Source: Faecalibacterium prausnitzii
GTDB taxonomy: Bacteria; Bacillota; Clostridia; Oscillospirales; Ruminococcaceae
Length of the DNA stretch: 64,000 bases
Reading direction: 5' to 3'
Assembly (NCBI GenBank): GCA_004558805.1
Contig: SFDE01000009.1
Span: 29,793-93,792, forward strand
Shown: positions 26,156 to 34,873 of the stretch, in pieces
Layout: each line of letters begins with the position of its first letter
Position numbering within the stretch: the stretch's first letter is position 1
Notes under the pieces: generated by a model
What the model was told of the DNA's origin: nothing
The model's input: only the letters and a program-made list of their open reading frames with translations
Databases searched by the model: none
Made by a program: the position numbers and the translations under genes

Positions 26156-26212
26156 GAAAAAAGTGCCGGAAGGAGAGGTTTTGGCGGAGACCGCCGGGTC
26201 GCCGCAAAAGGG

Positions 26213-26468
26213 GCAGCATCCTCGCCCTCTCCGTCTGCTCCCTCCGGTCGCAGCCACCCGTTCCCCACTTTGTCACCTGCGGTGACATTTCTCCCCGGAG
26301 CGGGGAGAATCTATCCCCGACCGGGGGAAGGCTTTAGTGGAGACCGGAGGAAGTCGGTCGAGGGGAGAGGTTTTGGCAGTACAGCAAAGCTCCTGGTTTT
26401 GCCAAGGGCTCCCCCTTTGGGGGAGGTGGATTTGCGCAGCAAAGACGGAGAGGGCGAGGACGCTATCC
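26213..26468. repeat. Dispersed hairpin-rich repeat, copy 3 (longer, composite)
   Basis: Left end CATCCTCGCCCTCTCCGTCT, right end GAGGGCGAGGACGCTATCC. The interior has GTCACCTGCGGTGAC, CTCCCCGGAGCGGGGAG and CTCCCCCTTTGGGGGAG hairpins. It is about 100 bp longer than copies 2 and 4 and looks like two partial elements joined. No gene in the 26060-26590 gap. Confidence 0.7.
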
Positions 26469-26494
26469 GCTGACTACTGACCACTAACCACTAT
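26468..26494. repeat. TAGTGGT-type short repeat tract (reverse orientation)
   Basis: TGACTACTGACCACTAACCA-type bases right of hairpin repeat copy 3. Confidence 0.45.
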
Positions 26495-26509
26495 CCTACA
26501 CACACAGCA

Positions 26510-26545
26510 AAACAGCTCCCCCTCGGGGGAGCTGTTTTGCGAATG
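26510..26545. terminator. Terminator of the glycerophosphodiesterase gene
   Basis: GCAAAACAGCTCCCCC / GGGGGAGCTGTTTTGC stem, symmetric, with A/T arms usable on both strands. Confidence 0.75.
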
Positions 26546-26590
26546 TGAGATGGAGAGGGCACCGCATATACCATATAGATAAAAGCCGGC

Positions 26591-27625
26591 TTATTCTGCC
26601 GGGGTGTCCGTTGTTTCCGGGCTGTCCGCCGGGTCAGGAGCGGTGGTCTGCGCCTTTTCCATCCATTCCCGCACACGGTCCGGACGGTTGGTCACAAAGG
26701 CATCCGGCTCCACGGTCAGCAGCCAGTCCACGGCGTCCTGCGTGTCCACGGTCCACAGTGCCACCTTGATGCCCATGCGGTGGAGCCGCCGGACAAAGGT
26801 GGGGTTGCTGTAGGCGGTGTGGTACTCGCAGCTGATGTAATCCAGCTTAAAGTCCAGCCCGGCGGCGTAGTCTGCTGGGTCCCGCTGCTGCTGCAGGTGG
26901 TTGTAGATCTCCTGCAGGCTCTCGCCGGGAAAACTGGCGCGGAGCATGCTGACCTTGTCTGTAAGCCAGCGGGTCATCTGGCTGCTGTTCTCGGCGTTCA
27001 GCTCCTCCGGGGTCACGGTGTCCGGCAGCTGCTCCGGTTCTTCCAGCCCGTTTTCTTCCTGCCAGTTGCTGGCAATACCGGTAAGATCCCAGAACTGCGG
27101 AGGAAAGAGCATACTCTCCACGGCACCGTACACCAGTGCCCCCACCCGGAGCTGAGGCTCCAGCTGTTTTGCCTGCCGCAGCAGATCGTGGTTGAAGGAG
27201 ACGAGTATCACCCGGTCCACCATCTGGGTGTCCCGGATCTCTGCCAGCACCCGGGGCACAAAGTCCGGGTCGTTGTCCACCGTTGCCTTCAGCTCCAGCT
27301 GCACCGTGATCTCGCCCAGGTCGTGGCACAGCTGCAGCGCCTCGTGGAGGGTTGCGATCTTTTCGTCCTTGAAGATGGCATCCTTCCAGCTGCCGAAGTC
27401 CAGCCCCCGCAGCTCGAACATGGTCATATCGTAGATCTTTCCGGAGATGTCGGTGTGCAGGTCGATAATGTAGTCATGATGGATCACCAGCCCGGCGTCC
27501 ACCGTCTGCTGTACGTCCATCTCTACGCCGTCTGCGCCGATCTCCACCGCCTTGCGGAACGCCGTAAGGGTATTTTCCGGCGCAAGATAGGATGCGCCTC
27601 TGTGTGCAATGATCTCAGGGGTCAT
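26591..27625 (-). CDS. Glycerophosphodiester phosphodiesterase
   Basis: 344 residues, no signal peptide, so cytoplasmic. TIM-barrel GDPD motifs are present: IIAHRGASYLAPENT near the start (catalytic His in HRG), GADGVEMDVQ and LVIHHDYIID (metal and acid/base residues), and VALWTVDTQD at the C-terminal end. It would cleave glycerophosphodiesters to glycerol-3-phosphate and an alcohol. A segment of about 70 residues between ~175 and 255 (PQFWDLTG to ...GESLQEIYN) makes it longer than the usual 240-residue bacterial enzymes. ATG follows AGAAAGGAACCAAT. Single gene. Confidence 0.88.
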   Translation of the reverse strand: MTPEIIAHRGASYLAPENTLTAFRKAVEIGADGVEMDVQQTVDAGLVIHHDYIIDLHTDISGKIYDMTMFELRGLDFGSWKDAIFKDEKIATLHEALQLCHDLGEITVQLELKATVDNDPDFVPRVLAEIRDTQMVDRVILVSFNHDLLRQAKQLEPQLRVGALVYGAVESMLFPPQFWDLTGIASNWQEENGLEEPEQLPDTVTPEELNAENSSQMTRWLTDKVSMLRASFPGESLQEIYNHLQQQRDPADYAAGLDFKLDYISCEYHTAYSNPTFVRRLHRMGIKVALWTVDTQDAVDWLLTVEPDAFVTNRPDRVREWMEKAQTTAPDPADSPETTDTPAE

Positions 27626-27831
27626 ATTGGTTCCTTTCTGCCGCAGGTCCCGCCTTTACCATACTTTTATAGCATACTCCATTTTATGCCCTCTGTCCAC
27701 CCCCTGCCGGGGAACTGTCCGTGGTGAAAGTACGACTTTTATCGTCAAAATGCCGAATTTTGCCCCGGTTTTTTGCACACTTTTCACGAGAATTTCGCAA
27801 AAGAGATGCCAAATCTCTCCTATCTGTTCCT

Positions 27832-27859
27832 TTCAAACCGGCTGTGAACATGGTAAAAT
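27832..27859 (+). promoter_or_regulatory. Promoter of purC
   Basis: TTCAAA, 16-base spacer, TAAAAT. No clear purine riboswitch or PurR-box pair was seen in the leader; a small GCCGCCTGTGCGGC stem lies at about 27874. Confidence 0.5.
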
Positions 27860-27917
27860 AGACCTGTAAGAAAAGCCGCCTGTGCGGCGCTCAACTTGGA
27901 AGATGGAGAGTTTGATT

Positions 27918-28787
27918 ATGACAGAGTTCAAGCCCATTAAGGAAGGTAAAGTACGCGAGATCTATGACAACGGCGACAGCCTGATCATGGTTGCCACCGA
28001 CCGCATTTCCGCCTTTGACGTGATCCTGAAGAACAAGGTGACCAAAAAGGGCACCGTGCTGACCCAGATGAGCAAATTCTGGTTCGACTTCACCAAGGAC
28101 CTGCTGCCCAACCACATGCTCAGCGTGGATGTGCAGGATATGCCGGAGTTCTTCCGTCAGCCCCAGTTTGACGGCAACAGCATGATGTGCCGCAAGCTCA
28201 CCATGCTGCCGGTGGAGTGCATCGTCCGCGGCTACATCACCGGCAGCGGCTGGGCAAGCTACCAGCAGACCGGCAAGGTCTGCGGCATCCAGCTGCCGGA
28301 GGGTCTCAAGGAGTCCGACAAGCTGCCGGAGCCTATCTACACCCCCTCCACCAAGGCAGAGATCGGTGATCACGACGAGAACATCTCCTACGAAAAGAGC
28401 ATCGAAGTGCTGGAAAAGCAGTTCCCCGGCAAGGGCAAGGAGTACGCCACCAAGCTGCGGGACTACACCATCGCTCTGTACAAGAAGTGCGCCGAGTACG
28501 CTCTGTCCCGGGGTATCATCATTGCGGACACCAAATTCGAGTTTGGTCTGGACGAGAATGGCAATGTGGTGCTGGGCGACGAGATGCTGACCCCGGATTC
28601 CTCCCGCTTCTGGCCGCTGGAGGGCTACGAGCCGGGTCACGGTCAGCCCTCCTTCGACAAGCAGTTTGTCCGTGACTGGCTGAAGGCTAACCCCGACAGC
28701 AACTACGACCTGCCTCAGGAGGTCATCGACAAAACCATCGCCAAGTATCTGGAAGCATATCAGCTGCTCACCGGCAAGGAACTGTAA
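27918..28787 (+). CDS. purC: Phosphoribosylaminoimidazole-succinocarboxamide (SAICAR) synthase
   Basis: 289 residues. Purine biosynthesis: ATP-dependent joining of CAIR with aspartate. Family motifs are EGKVREIYD near residue 10, TDRISAFDV (~30), MLPVECIVRGYITGSGW (~95) and ADTKFEFG, then the SSRFWP nucleotide-site segment. ATG at 27918 has GGAGAG nine to ten bases upstream; twelve upstream in-frame codons were not used. It stands alone and is not in a pur operon here. Confidence 0.95.
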   Translation: MTEFKPIKEGKVREIYDNGDSLIMVATDRISAFDVILKNKVTKKGTVLTQMSKFWFDFTKDLLPNHMLSVDVQDMPEFFRQPQFDGNSMMCRKLTMLPVECIVRGYITGSGWASYQQTGKVCGIQLPEGLKESDKLPEPIYTPSTKAEIGDHDENISYEKSIEVLEKQFPGKGKEYATKLRDYTIALYKKCAEYALSRGIIIADTKFEFGLDENGNVVLGDEMLTPDSSRFWPLEGYEPGHGQPSFDKQFVRDWLKANPDSNYDLPQEVIDKTIAKYLEAYQLLTGKEL

Positions 28788-28941
28788 ACCGGCAAGCCGC
28801 TCGGGCTGTCCCACCGCAGGTGGGGCAGCCTTTTGTTTTGGCAGGATGTCCCTCTGGGTGTTTTGCCCTTCTGCTTTACATCCCCTGCCCCATGGTTTAT
28901 ACTAGGGGGTGAATGAAAACTGGGAAGTTGAGGTCTCCGGC

Positions 28942-30036
28942 ATGGCATACGAAAACACCCTTACATTGGACATCCTGCCCCTTACGGCTGACACCGCACG
29001 GCTGGTGCGGGTCTACGGCACTTCCCCCTGCGTGGAGCTGCCCGCCGCCCTGCCTGCCCCGGAGGGCGGCAGCTTTTGGGTCACCCAGCTGGGGGACTAC
29101 TGTTTTTCCGAAAAGCCCCGTGCCCTGCCTGCCCCGGAGGCGCTGTGCCGGTACGAAGTATCCGAGACCGGCACCGTCCGGCTCATCCGTACCTACGGGC
29201 AGCCGGTGGGCGGCAGCGGCGGCAGACGGTACGATTTGGATTTTGACGCCGCCCCGGAGACGGAACAGCTGCACCCGGTGTGCGGCAGCTTTGTGGAGGA
29301 GATCACCCTGCCGGACTCCCTCCGGGTGGTGGGCGGCTGCGCCTTCTACAACTGCCGCCGCCTCCGGCTGCTGTCCATAGGAGCGCAGCCCCTTACGGTG
29401 GGCAGCGATGTGTTCCTGAACTGCTTTGCTCTGGAGACCCTGCGGGTCCGTGCCGCCCCGGAGACCCCCACCGGGCTTTTTGCGGTGGTGAACAACATCA
29501 CCGAAGCGGTGCAGGCAGTGTTCCAGCCTGCAGGGGCAGCAAAACCGGCGGCGGCGCTGTGGTATCCTGCCTACTGGGAGGACATCGAGGAGACTCCCGC
29601 CCACATCCTGCTCCACACCTTTTCCGGACAGGGGTACCACTACCGCCAGTGTTTTCTGGACAACCGGTTCCTGCCGGTGGAATACGACAGCATCTTCCCC
29701 CAGGGACACGACGCCGACGACGCCAACGTCATGGCACAGCTGTGCTTTGCACGGCTCCGGTACCCGTGGCAGCTGTCGCAAGCAGCGGCGGCGCACTACC
29801 GCAGCTTCCTTGCCGCCAACACCGGCAGGGTCGTGGCAAAGCTGCTGAAAGCCCAGGACATGGACGCCCTGGGGGACCTGCTGGCGCTGGATGTGCTGGA
29901 CAAAGCCGCCTTCCGGGAGGCAGACGCCCTTGCCGCCAAGGCACAGAACGCATCTGCCGCCGCCCTGCTGGCAGATGCTGCGCACAAAAAGTACGCCGCC
30001 GCACGTCCCCGCCAGCGGTATGATCTGGATTTTTGA
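28942..30036 (+). CDS. Leucine-rich-repeat (BspA-type) protein, first gene of a VWA/MoxR module
   Basis: 364 residues, no signal peptide. The middle section (about 110-190: GSFVEEITLPDSLRVVGGCA then FYNCRRLRLLSIGAQ and DVFLNCFALETLRV) has two to three BspA-type LRR units. The rest is not recognised. The tail ends RQRYDLDF, echoing an internal GRRYDLDF (about residue 95). Start: ATG at 28942 with TTGAGGT upstream; a GTG at 28909 is possible. The gene ends 12 bases before the VWA gene, which is followed by the AAA gene: one operon. The lack of an export signal suggests an intracellular adaptor or client-recognition role (inference). Confidence 0.75.
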   Translation: MAYENTLTLDILPLTADTARLVRVYGTSPCVELPAALPAPEGGSFWVTQLGDYCFSEKPRALPAPEALCRYEVSETGTVRLIRTYGQPVGGSGGRRYDLDFDAAPETEQLHPVCGSFVEEITLPDSLRVVGGCAFYNCRRLRLLSIGAQPLTVGSDVFLNCFALETLRVRAAPETPTGLFAVVNNITEAVQAVFQPAGAAKPAAALWYPAYWEDIEETPAHILLHTFSGQGYHYRQCFLDNRFLPVEYDSIFPQGHDADDANVMAQLCFARLRYPWQLSQAAAAHYRSFLAANTGRVVAKLLKAQDMDALGDLLALDVLDKAAFREADALAAKAQNASAAALLADAAHKKYAAARPRQRYDLDF

Positions 30037-30048
30037 GAGGTGATCCCC

Positions 30049-31476
30049 TTGCCCAAAGAAAAATTCATAGACCCCCGCACCCCTTTTAAGTCGGCACGTC
30101 CGGAGACCCACGAAGAGTGGCAGGCACGGATGGGCGGCGAGGTATTGGCGGTTGTGCGCAGTGAGCTGTATCTGGATTTCCGGTTTCTGGACATGGCACT
30201 GGGGGCACTTGCCCCGGTGCCGGACGAGATGTGCCGGGGGCTTGCCACCGACGGGGTGACCCTGTACTACCAGCCCAGCACCCTGCTGCGGCTGTACAAG
30301 CAAAACCCCAAATACCTGACCCGGCTGTACCTCCACACCGTGTTCCACTGCGTGTTCCGCCACCTGTGGCTCCGGGGCAGACGGGAAAAGCAGCTGTGGC
30401 ATCTGGCATGTGATATTGCCGTGGAAAACGTCATCGACCATCTGGGGCGCAAAAGCGTCACCCGCCCCCTGACCTACCTGCGGCAGAACGCCTACCGCCG
30501 CATCACCGAGGAGGAAAAGCTGGTGGCGGCAGCGCCTGCCTACCGGTGGCTCTGCCGGCAGACCCCCGGGGTGCTGCGGCAGCTGGAGCGGGAGTTCTGC
30601 ACCGATGACCACCGGCTGTGGCGGGACGATCCTCCGGACACCCCCCAGCAGCTGCCCACCCCCCTGCCCCAGAAAACATGGCAGAAGATCGGGGAGCGGA
30701 TGCAGACCGAGATGGAGCTGCGGGACAAGGAGGCCGGCGAGGGCGCCGACGCCCTGCAGCAGCAGATCAAGGCGGCAAACCGCAGCCGCCGCAGCTACAA
30801 GGACTTTCTGCGCCGGTTCTGCGTCACCCGGGAGGAGGTAAAACTGGACCCGGAGGAGTTTGATCTGAACTTTTACACCTACGGACTGTCGGTATACGGG
30901 GACATGCCCCTCATCGAGCCGCTGGAGACCCGGGAAAGTAAGAAGATCGAAGAGCTGGCGCTGGTCATCGACACCAGCTATTCCACCTCCGGCGATCTGG
31001 TCCGGGGCTTTCTGGCAGAGACCTATACCCTGCTGAAGGGGCGGGAGAACTTTTTCCACCGGATGAACCTCCACCTGATCCAGGCGGACAACGCCGTGCA
31101 GCAGGATCTTCTCATCCGCAACGAGGAGGAGCTGATCCACGCCATGAATCACTTTGAGCTGCGGGGCGGCGGCGGTACCGACTTCCGCCCTGCCTTTGCC
31201 TATGTGGACCGGCTCTGCGCCGAGAAAAAGTTCACCAGCCTCCGGGGTCTGCTGTACTTTACCGACGGCATGGGGCAGTACCCGGTGCGGCGTCCCGGCT
31301 ACGACACCGCCTTTCTCTTTCTGGGAGACCGGTTCGACGACGCCAACGTGCCTCCATGGGCAATGAAACTGGTACTGGAAGAAGAAGAGTTCACCGGCAC
31401 TCCCCGCCCCTCCTCTGCCCTTGCAAAGGCGCTGGAAGAGGACGAGGACCCGTTCCGGGAGCTGAATAATACCTGA
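30049..31476 (+). CDS. VWA-like protein with DUF2201-type degenerate metallopeptidase domain
   Basis: 475 residues. The N-terminal half resembles the putative metallopeptidase domain of DUF2201 proteins. The expected HExxH reads HTVFH (in YLHTVFHCVFRHLWLRG), so the catalytic Glu is missing. The C-terminal ~190 residues are the VWA-like domain: LALVIDTSYSTSG is the DxSxS MIDAS motif, then RGGGGTDFRPAF and LLYFTDGMGQYP. Best start: TTG at 30049 after GAGAGGTGATCCCC; GTG at 30040 is the alternative. VWA proteins of this kind work with MoxR ATPases, and the next gene is one. Confidence 0.82.
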   Translation: MPKEKFIDPRTPFKSARPETHEEWQARMGGEVLAVVRSELYLDFRFLDMALGALAPVPDEMCRGLATDGVTLYYQPSTLLRLYKQNPKYLTRLYLHTVFHCVFRHLWLRGRREKQLWHLACDIAVENVIDHLGRKSVTRPLTYLRQNAYRRITEEEKLVAAAPAYRWLCRQTPGVLRQLEREFCTDDHRLWRDDPPDTPQQLPTPLPQKTWQKIGERMQTEMELRDKEAGEGADALQQQIKAANRSRRSYKDFLRRFCVTREEVKLDPEEFDLNFYTYGLSVYGDMPLIEPLETRESKKIEELALVIDTSYSTSGDLVRGFLAETYTLLKGRENFFHRMNLHLIQADNAVQQDLLIRNEEELIHAMNHFELRGGGGTDFRPAFAYVDRLCAEKKFTSLRGLLYFTDGMGQYPVRRPGYDTAFLFLGDRFDDANVPPWAMKLVLEEEEFTGTPRPSSALAKALEEDEDPFRELNNT

Positions 31477-31495
31477 AAATACAGGGGGAACTGTT

Positions 31496-33034
31496 ATGAA
31501 TATCAAGCGTGCCAAAGAAGAGATCCAGCACACCGTCAAGGCATACCTTGCCAAGGATGAGCTGGGCGAATATGCCATTCCTGCCATCCGGCAGCGTCCC
31601 ATCCTGCTGATGGGACCTCCGGGCATCGGCAAGACCCAGGTGATGGAGCAGGTAGCGCGGGAGTGCGGGGTGGCACTGGTGGCATACACCATCACCCACC
31701 ACACCCGGCAGAGCGCCGTGGGTCTGCCCTTTATCCGACAGCGCCACTACGGGGACAAGGACGTGTCGGTCACCGAGTACACCATGAGCGAGATCATCGC
31801 CAGCATCTACGCCAAGATGGAAGCCACCGGTCTGCAGGAGGGCATCCTCTTTATTGACGAGATCAACTGCGTCTCCGAGACCCTTGCCCCCACCATGCTG
31901 CAGTTTTTGCAGTGCAAGACCTTTGGCAATCAGGCAGTGCCCCGGGGCTGGGTCATCGTGGCGGCAGGCAACCCCCCGGAATACAACAAATCGGTGCGGG
32001 ATTTTGACATCGTCACTCTGGACCGGGTCCGCCGCATGGACATTGAGCCGGACCTGCCGGTGTGGAAGGACTACGCCCGTGCCGTGGGCATCCACAGCGC
32101 CATTCTGAGCTATCTGGAGCTGCATCCCCAGAACTTCTATCAGATCAACGCCGACGTGGAGGGCACCCGCTTTGTCACCGCCCGGGGCTGGGAGGACCTG
32201 TCCAACCTGCTGGACACCTACGAAAAACTGGGTCTGCAGGCAGACGAAGAGCTGATCGGGGAGTACATCCAGCATCCCAAGATCGCCGAGGACTTCTCCG
32301 CCTATCTGGACCTGTACTACAAGTACCGGGACGACTATGGGGTGGAGGACATCCTTGCAGGGACTGTAAAGCCGGCGGTCTACGCCCGGCTCCTGAACGC
32401 TCCCTTTGACGAGCGGCTGAGCCTTGTGAGCCTGATCCTGGCAGGGCTGGACACCCGGTTTGCCGCTTCCCGGCAGGCAGACGCCGTGGCAGATGCCTGC
32501 TACGCCTTCCTGCGGGAGACCAAGCAGGCGCTTGCCACCCTGCCGGAGGACATCCCCGACGGATCGGTGGAGCTGTTTGAACAGCAGATCACCGACCGGG
32601 AGGCAGAGACCCAGCGGCTGCGCACCGCCAGCCTGCTGGATAAGCAGCAGCTGCGGTACCGGCTCCGGACCGAAGCCGAGCTGCGGCGCTGGGCGGCAGA
32701 GCTGCGCCACGCCGGTGCCGTGGGCACCAAGGAGGCATTCGACCTGCTGCGGGACCAGTTCCGCAGCCTTGCCGGGGACCGGGACGCCGCCCAGAACGCC
32801 GCCTCCGCCGCACTGGAGGCAGCCTTTGACTTTATGGAGCAGGCGTTTGGGGAGGGACAGGAGATGGTGGTGTTCGTCACCGAGCTTACCGTCCGCCCCG
32901 CCGCCCACGACTTCCTTACCGAAAACGGCTGTGAGCGGTACTTCCGCTACAACAAGGACCTGCTGCTGGACCACCGGAAAGCGGCGCTCCAGCAGGAACT
33001 TGCCGCCGAGGAGAACCGTCACGGCGGTATCTGA
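31496..33034 (+). CDS. MoxR-type AAA+ ATPase
   Basis: 512 residues. AAA core at ~1-260: Walker A GPPGIGKT (residues 40-47), Walker B GILFIDEINC, sensor 1 GWVIVAAGNPPEYN and Arg finger region LDRVRRMD. The C-terminal ~240 residues are helical, rich in Glu/Arg/Ala and probably coiled coil; they are longer than in plain MoxR proteins. ATG follows AGGGGGAACTGTT, 20 bases after the VWA gene. MoxR/VWA pairs act as chaperone-like remodelling machines in other bacteria (for example RavA-ViaA). That role is inferred here. Confidence 0.88.
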   Translation: MNIKRAKEEIQHTVKAYLAKDELGEYAIPAIRQRPILLMGPPGIGKTQVMEQVARECGVALVAYTITHHTRQSAVGLPFIRQRHYGDKDVSVTEYTMSEIIASIYAKMEATGLQEGILFIDEINCVSETLAPTMLQFLQCKTFGNQAVPRGWVIVAAGNPPEYNKSVRDFDIVTLDRVRRMDIEPDLPVWKDYARAVGIHSAILSYLELHPQNFYQINADVEGTRFVTARGWEDLSNLLDTYEKLGLQADEELIGEYIQHPKIAEDFSAYLDLYYKYRDDYGVEDILAGTVKPAVYARLLNAPFDERLSLVSLILAGLDTRFAASRQADAVADACYAFLRETKQALATLPEDIPDGSVELFEQQITDREAETQRLRTASLLDKQQLRYRLRTEAELRRWAAELRHAGAVGTKEAFDLLRDQFRSLAGDRDAAQNAASAALEAAFDFMEQAFGEGQEMVVFVTELTVRPAAHDFLTENGCERYFRYNKDLLLDHRKAALQQELAAEENRHGGI

Positions 33035-33055
33035 AACCCACATGCCAGCATAAAC

Positions 33056-33097
33056 AAAACATCCGCAGCGAACCTTCCGCTGCGGATGTTTTTGTTT
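33056..33097 (+). terminator. Terminator of the LRR-VWA-MoxR operon
   Basis: AAACATCCGCAGCG / CGCTGCGGATGTTT stem followed by TTGTTTCC. Confidence 0.85.
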
Positions 33098-33112
33098 CCT
33101 ATAAAGGCGCTT

Positions 33113-33706
33113 TTACTCCAGATGGTGACGCCTGCAGAACTTTTTGCTTGCCCAGTACATACCTCCCCAGATGAGGATGGCAAGCAGCAGGTACACCGGG
33201 TTTTTCAGGGAGCTTACCAGCGACTGCCCGAACAGTGCCATCATGCCCACCATGACCCCCTTGCCCAGCAGCACCGTTGCCAGATACCGCTTTTCGTCAA
33301 AGTCTGAGATGCCAAAGGCAAAGTGCATAAAGGAGGTGGGGGTAAAGGGCAGCAGCGCCAGCATGAACAGGGAGGCGGTGTCAAACCGGCTCACCCACTG
33401 CTGCGCCTTTTCCAGCCTGGCAGAGCGGCTGGCAATCTTCCAGAAATACCGCTTGACGATGCGCCGCCAGAACAGGAACATGACGCCGCCCCCCAGTGCC
33501 ACCCCCAGCCAGCTGTACAAAAAGCCCAGCAGCCCTCCGTGGGCGGCAACGTTCAGCGCTACGATCGCCACCAGCGGCAGCGGCGGGAAAAAAGACTCCA
33601 CCATTGCCAGCAAAATGGGCGCAAGGGGTCCAAGGTTTTCAAAACGATCCAAAAGCGCCAGCCAGAATTCCAGTGTTCCCAGCTGCCGCAGCCATTCCAT
33701 CTGCAT
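33113..33706 (-). CDS. VTT/DedA-like membrane protein (YqaA type)
   Basis: 197 residues with 4-5 hydrophobic segments. ESFFPPLPLVAIVALNVAAH matches the re-entrant motif of VTT/SNARE-associated proteins, and FMLALLPFTPTSFMHFAFG the second conserved block. The family includes DedA and TMEM41B proteins, implicated in lipid flipping. Start ATG with GGAAAGACC upstream (moderate). Convergent with the MoxR operon. Confidence 0.8.
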   Translation of the reverse strand: MQMEWLRQLGTLEFWLALLDRFENLGPLAPILLAMVESFFPPLPLVAIVALNVAAHGGLLGFLYSWLGVALGGGVMFLFWRRIVKRYFWKIASRSARLEKAQQWVSRFDTASLFMLALLPFTPTSFMHFAFGISDFDEKRYLATVLLGKGVMVGMMALFGQSLVSSLKNPVYLLLAILIWGGMYWASKKFCRRHHLE

Positions 33707-33866
33707 GATCGGTCTTTCCGTCCCTTCTATCCCAGCAGCATCCTGTAAAACATCTCTCCATACTGCCAGTATACCCTGTTTCTATGACAGAGCCGTGAAC
33801 AGTTCCTGAGCTTTTTTGCCCTGTCTGTTCATAAAACGAATCAAAAGGCGGTTTTCCTGCAAATTT

Positions 33867-34865
33867 TTAGTTCTTTTCCCCTTCCGCTGCCTTTTCGGCA
33901 CGGGCACGGGTCCGCTCCAGCTGGGCGGTGCGCAGCTTTTCCCACCGTGCAAGGGTGGCGTCGTCCGGCATCTGCAGACACCGGGCATAGCTCCAGTGGA
34001 GACCGTCCCGCCGTGCCAACTTGTACCGCTGGAAGGCACCCTTTCCCATGGCGTTGTCGCCGCCGTGGCAGCTGGGGCAGCGGCTCAGGGTATACCAGCT
34101 GTTGCTGCCCTTTTTCAGCCACACCTCATCGGGCTGCAGCAGCTCCCCGCACTCCGGACAGGACATCTGATAAATTTTAGGGTCGGTGCGCCAAGTATAC
34201 TGCTCCACATAGCCCTTGAACACCGCAAAATCCCGGTAGTCCCCGGGCACAGGGCAAAGGCTCTGCCGCAGTGCCTCTTCCTCAGAGGGGTAGGCGGCAA
34301 GCCCGGCACGGAGGTCCAGACAGCGGCACACGTCCGCCGTGTACAGGGCATCGGACAAAGCATCGTGGAACTGCCGCTCCGTAGGCAGACCCAGCCGGGT
34401 CACCACGCTTTCCAGCGTCATGCCCTCCCCTTCCTTCCGGGGATGCTCCCGCAGAAACACCTGCTGCAGGTCGTACCACACCGTGGGGCGGGACTCGTCC
34501 AGATTACACAAAAAGAGGTTCTGCTTCAGCACCGGTACGTCGTCCATGCCCCACTCTGCAAACTCTGCATCGGCACCGCACCACTGCATAAACCGCCGCA
34601 GACCCTGAACGATGGGTTCTCCCCTGTCCAGATCCGCCTGGGTCAGCCCGGTGACCTTGGCGATGTGGTGCTGCAGCTTCCGGAAGATCCGGGGGCGCAG
34701 ATGGATGGAAAAGGTGTCCAGCACATTGGCGTCCTCGTCGATCTTCACAGCGCCGATCTCCACGATCTCTCCCCGGAGGGTCTGCTGGCCCCCATGGTAA
34801 TTAAAGGTATACGGCTGATAGCCGATGTTCCATTCCAGATCAAATATAACCAGTTCACGCGGCAT
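33867..34865 (-). CDS. DEDD-type 3'-5' exonuclease with zinc-ribbon-like C-terminus
   Basis: 332 residues. The N-terminal ~190 residues are a DnaQ-like exonuclease: VIFDLEWN holds the first Asp/Glu pair, and HDALSDALYTADV holds the DEDDh His and last Asp. The C-terminal part has CPECGELL and RCPSCHGG (two CxxC pairs ~30 residues apart), a likely zinc ribbon, then a basic helical tail ending RARAEKAAEGEKN. It probably trims RNA or DNA ends. ATG with GAGAGGAC upstream, 8 bases after the phosphatase stop: same operon. Confidence 0.85.
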   Translation of the reverse strand: MPRELVIFDLEWNIGYQPYTFNYHGGQQTLRGEIVEIGAVKIDEDANVLDTFSIHLRPRIFRKLQHHIAKVTGLTQADLDRGEPIVQGLRRFMQWCGADAEFAEWGMDDVPVLKQNLFLCNLDESRPTVWYDLQQVFLREHPRKEGEGMTLESVVTRLGLPTERQFHDALSDALYTADVCRCLDLRAGLAAYPSEEEALRQSLCPVPGDYRDFAVFKGYVEQYTWRTDPKIYQMSCPECGELLQPDEVWLKKGSNSWYTLSRCPSCHGGDNAMGKGAFQRYKLARRDGLHWSYARCLQMPDDATLARWEKLRTAQLERTRARAEKAAEGEKN

Positions 34866-34873
34866 TGTCTTTG

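Noticed and set aside
27626..27917. Purine riboswitch or PurR boxes before purC
   Set aside because: No recognisable aptamer core or paired CGAA-type boxes; only a simple promoter and a small hairpin.
28897..31704. Very long minus-strand frame across the LRR-VWA region
   Set aside because: Overlaps three plus-strand genes with clear motifs and binding sites; its own sequence is low-complexity Gln/Gly/Val-rich.
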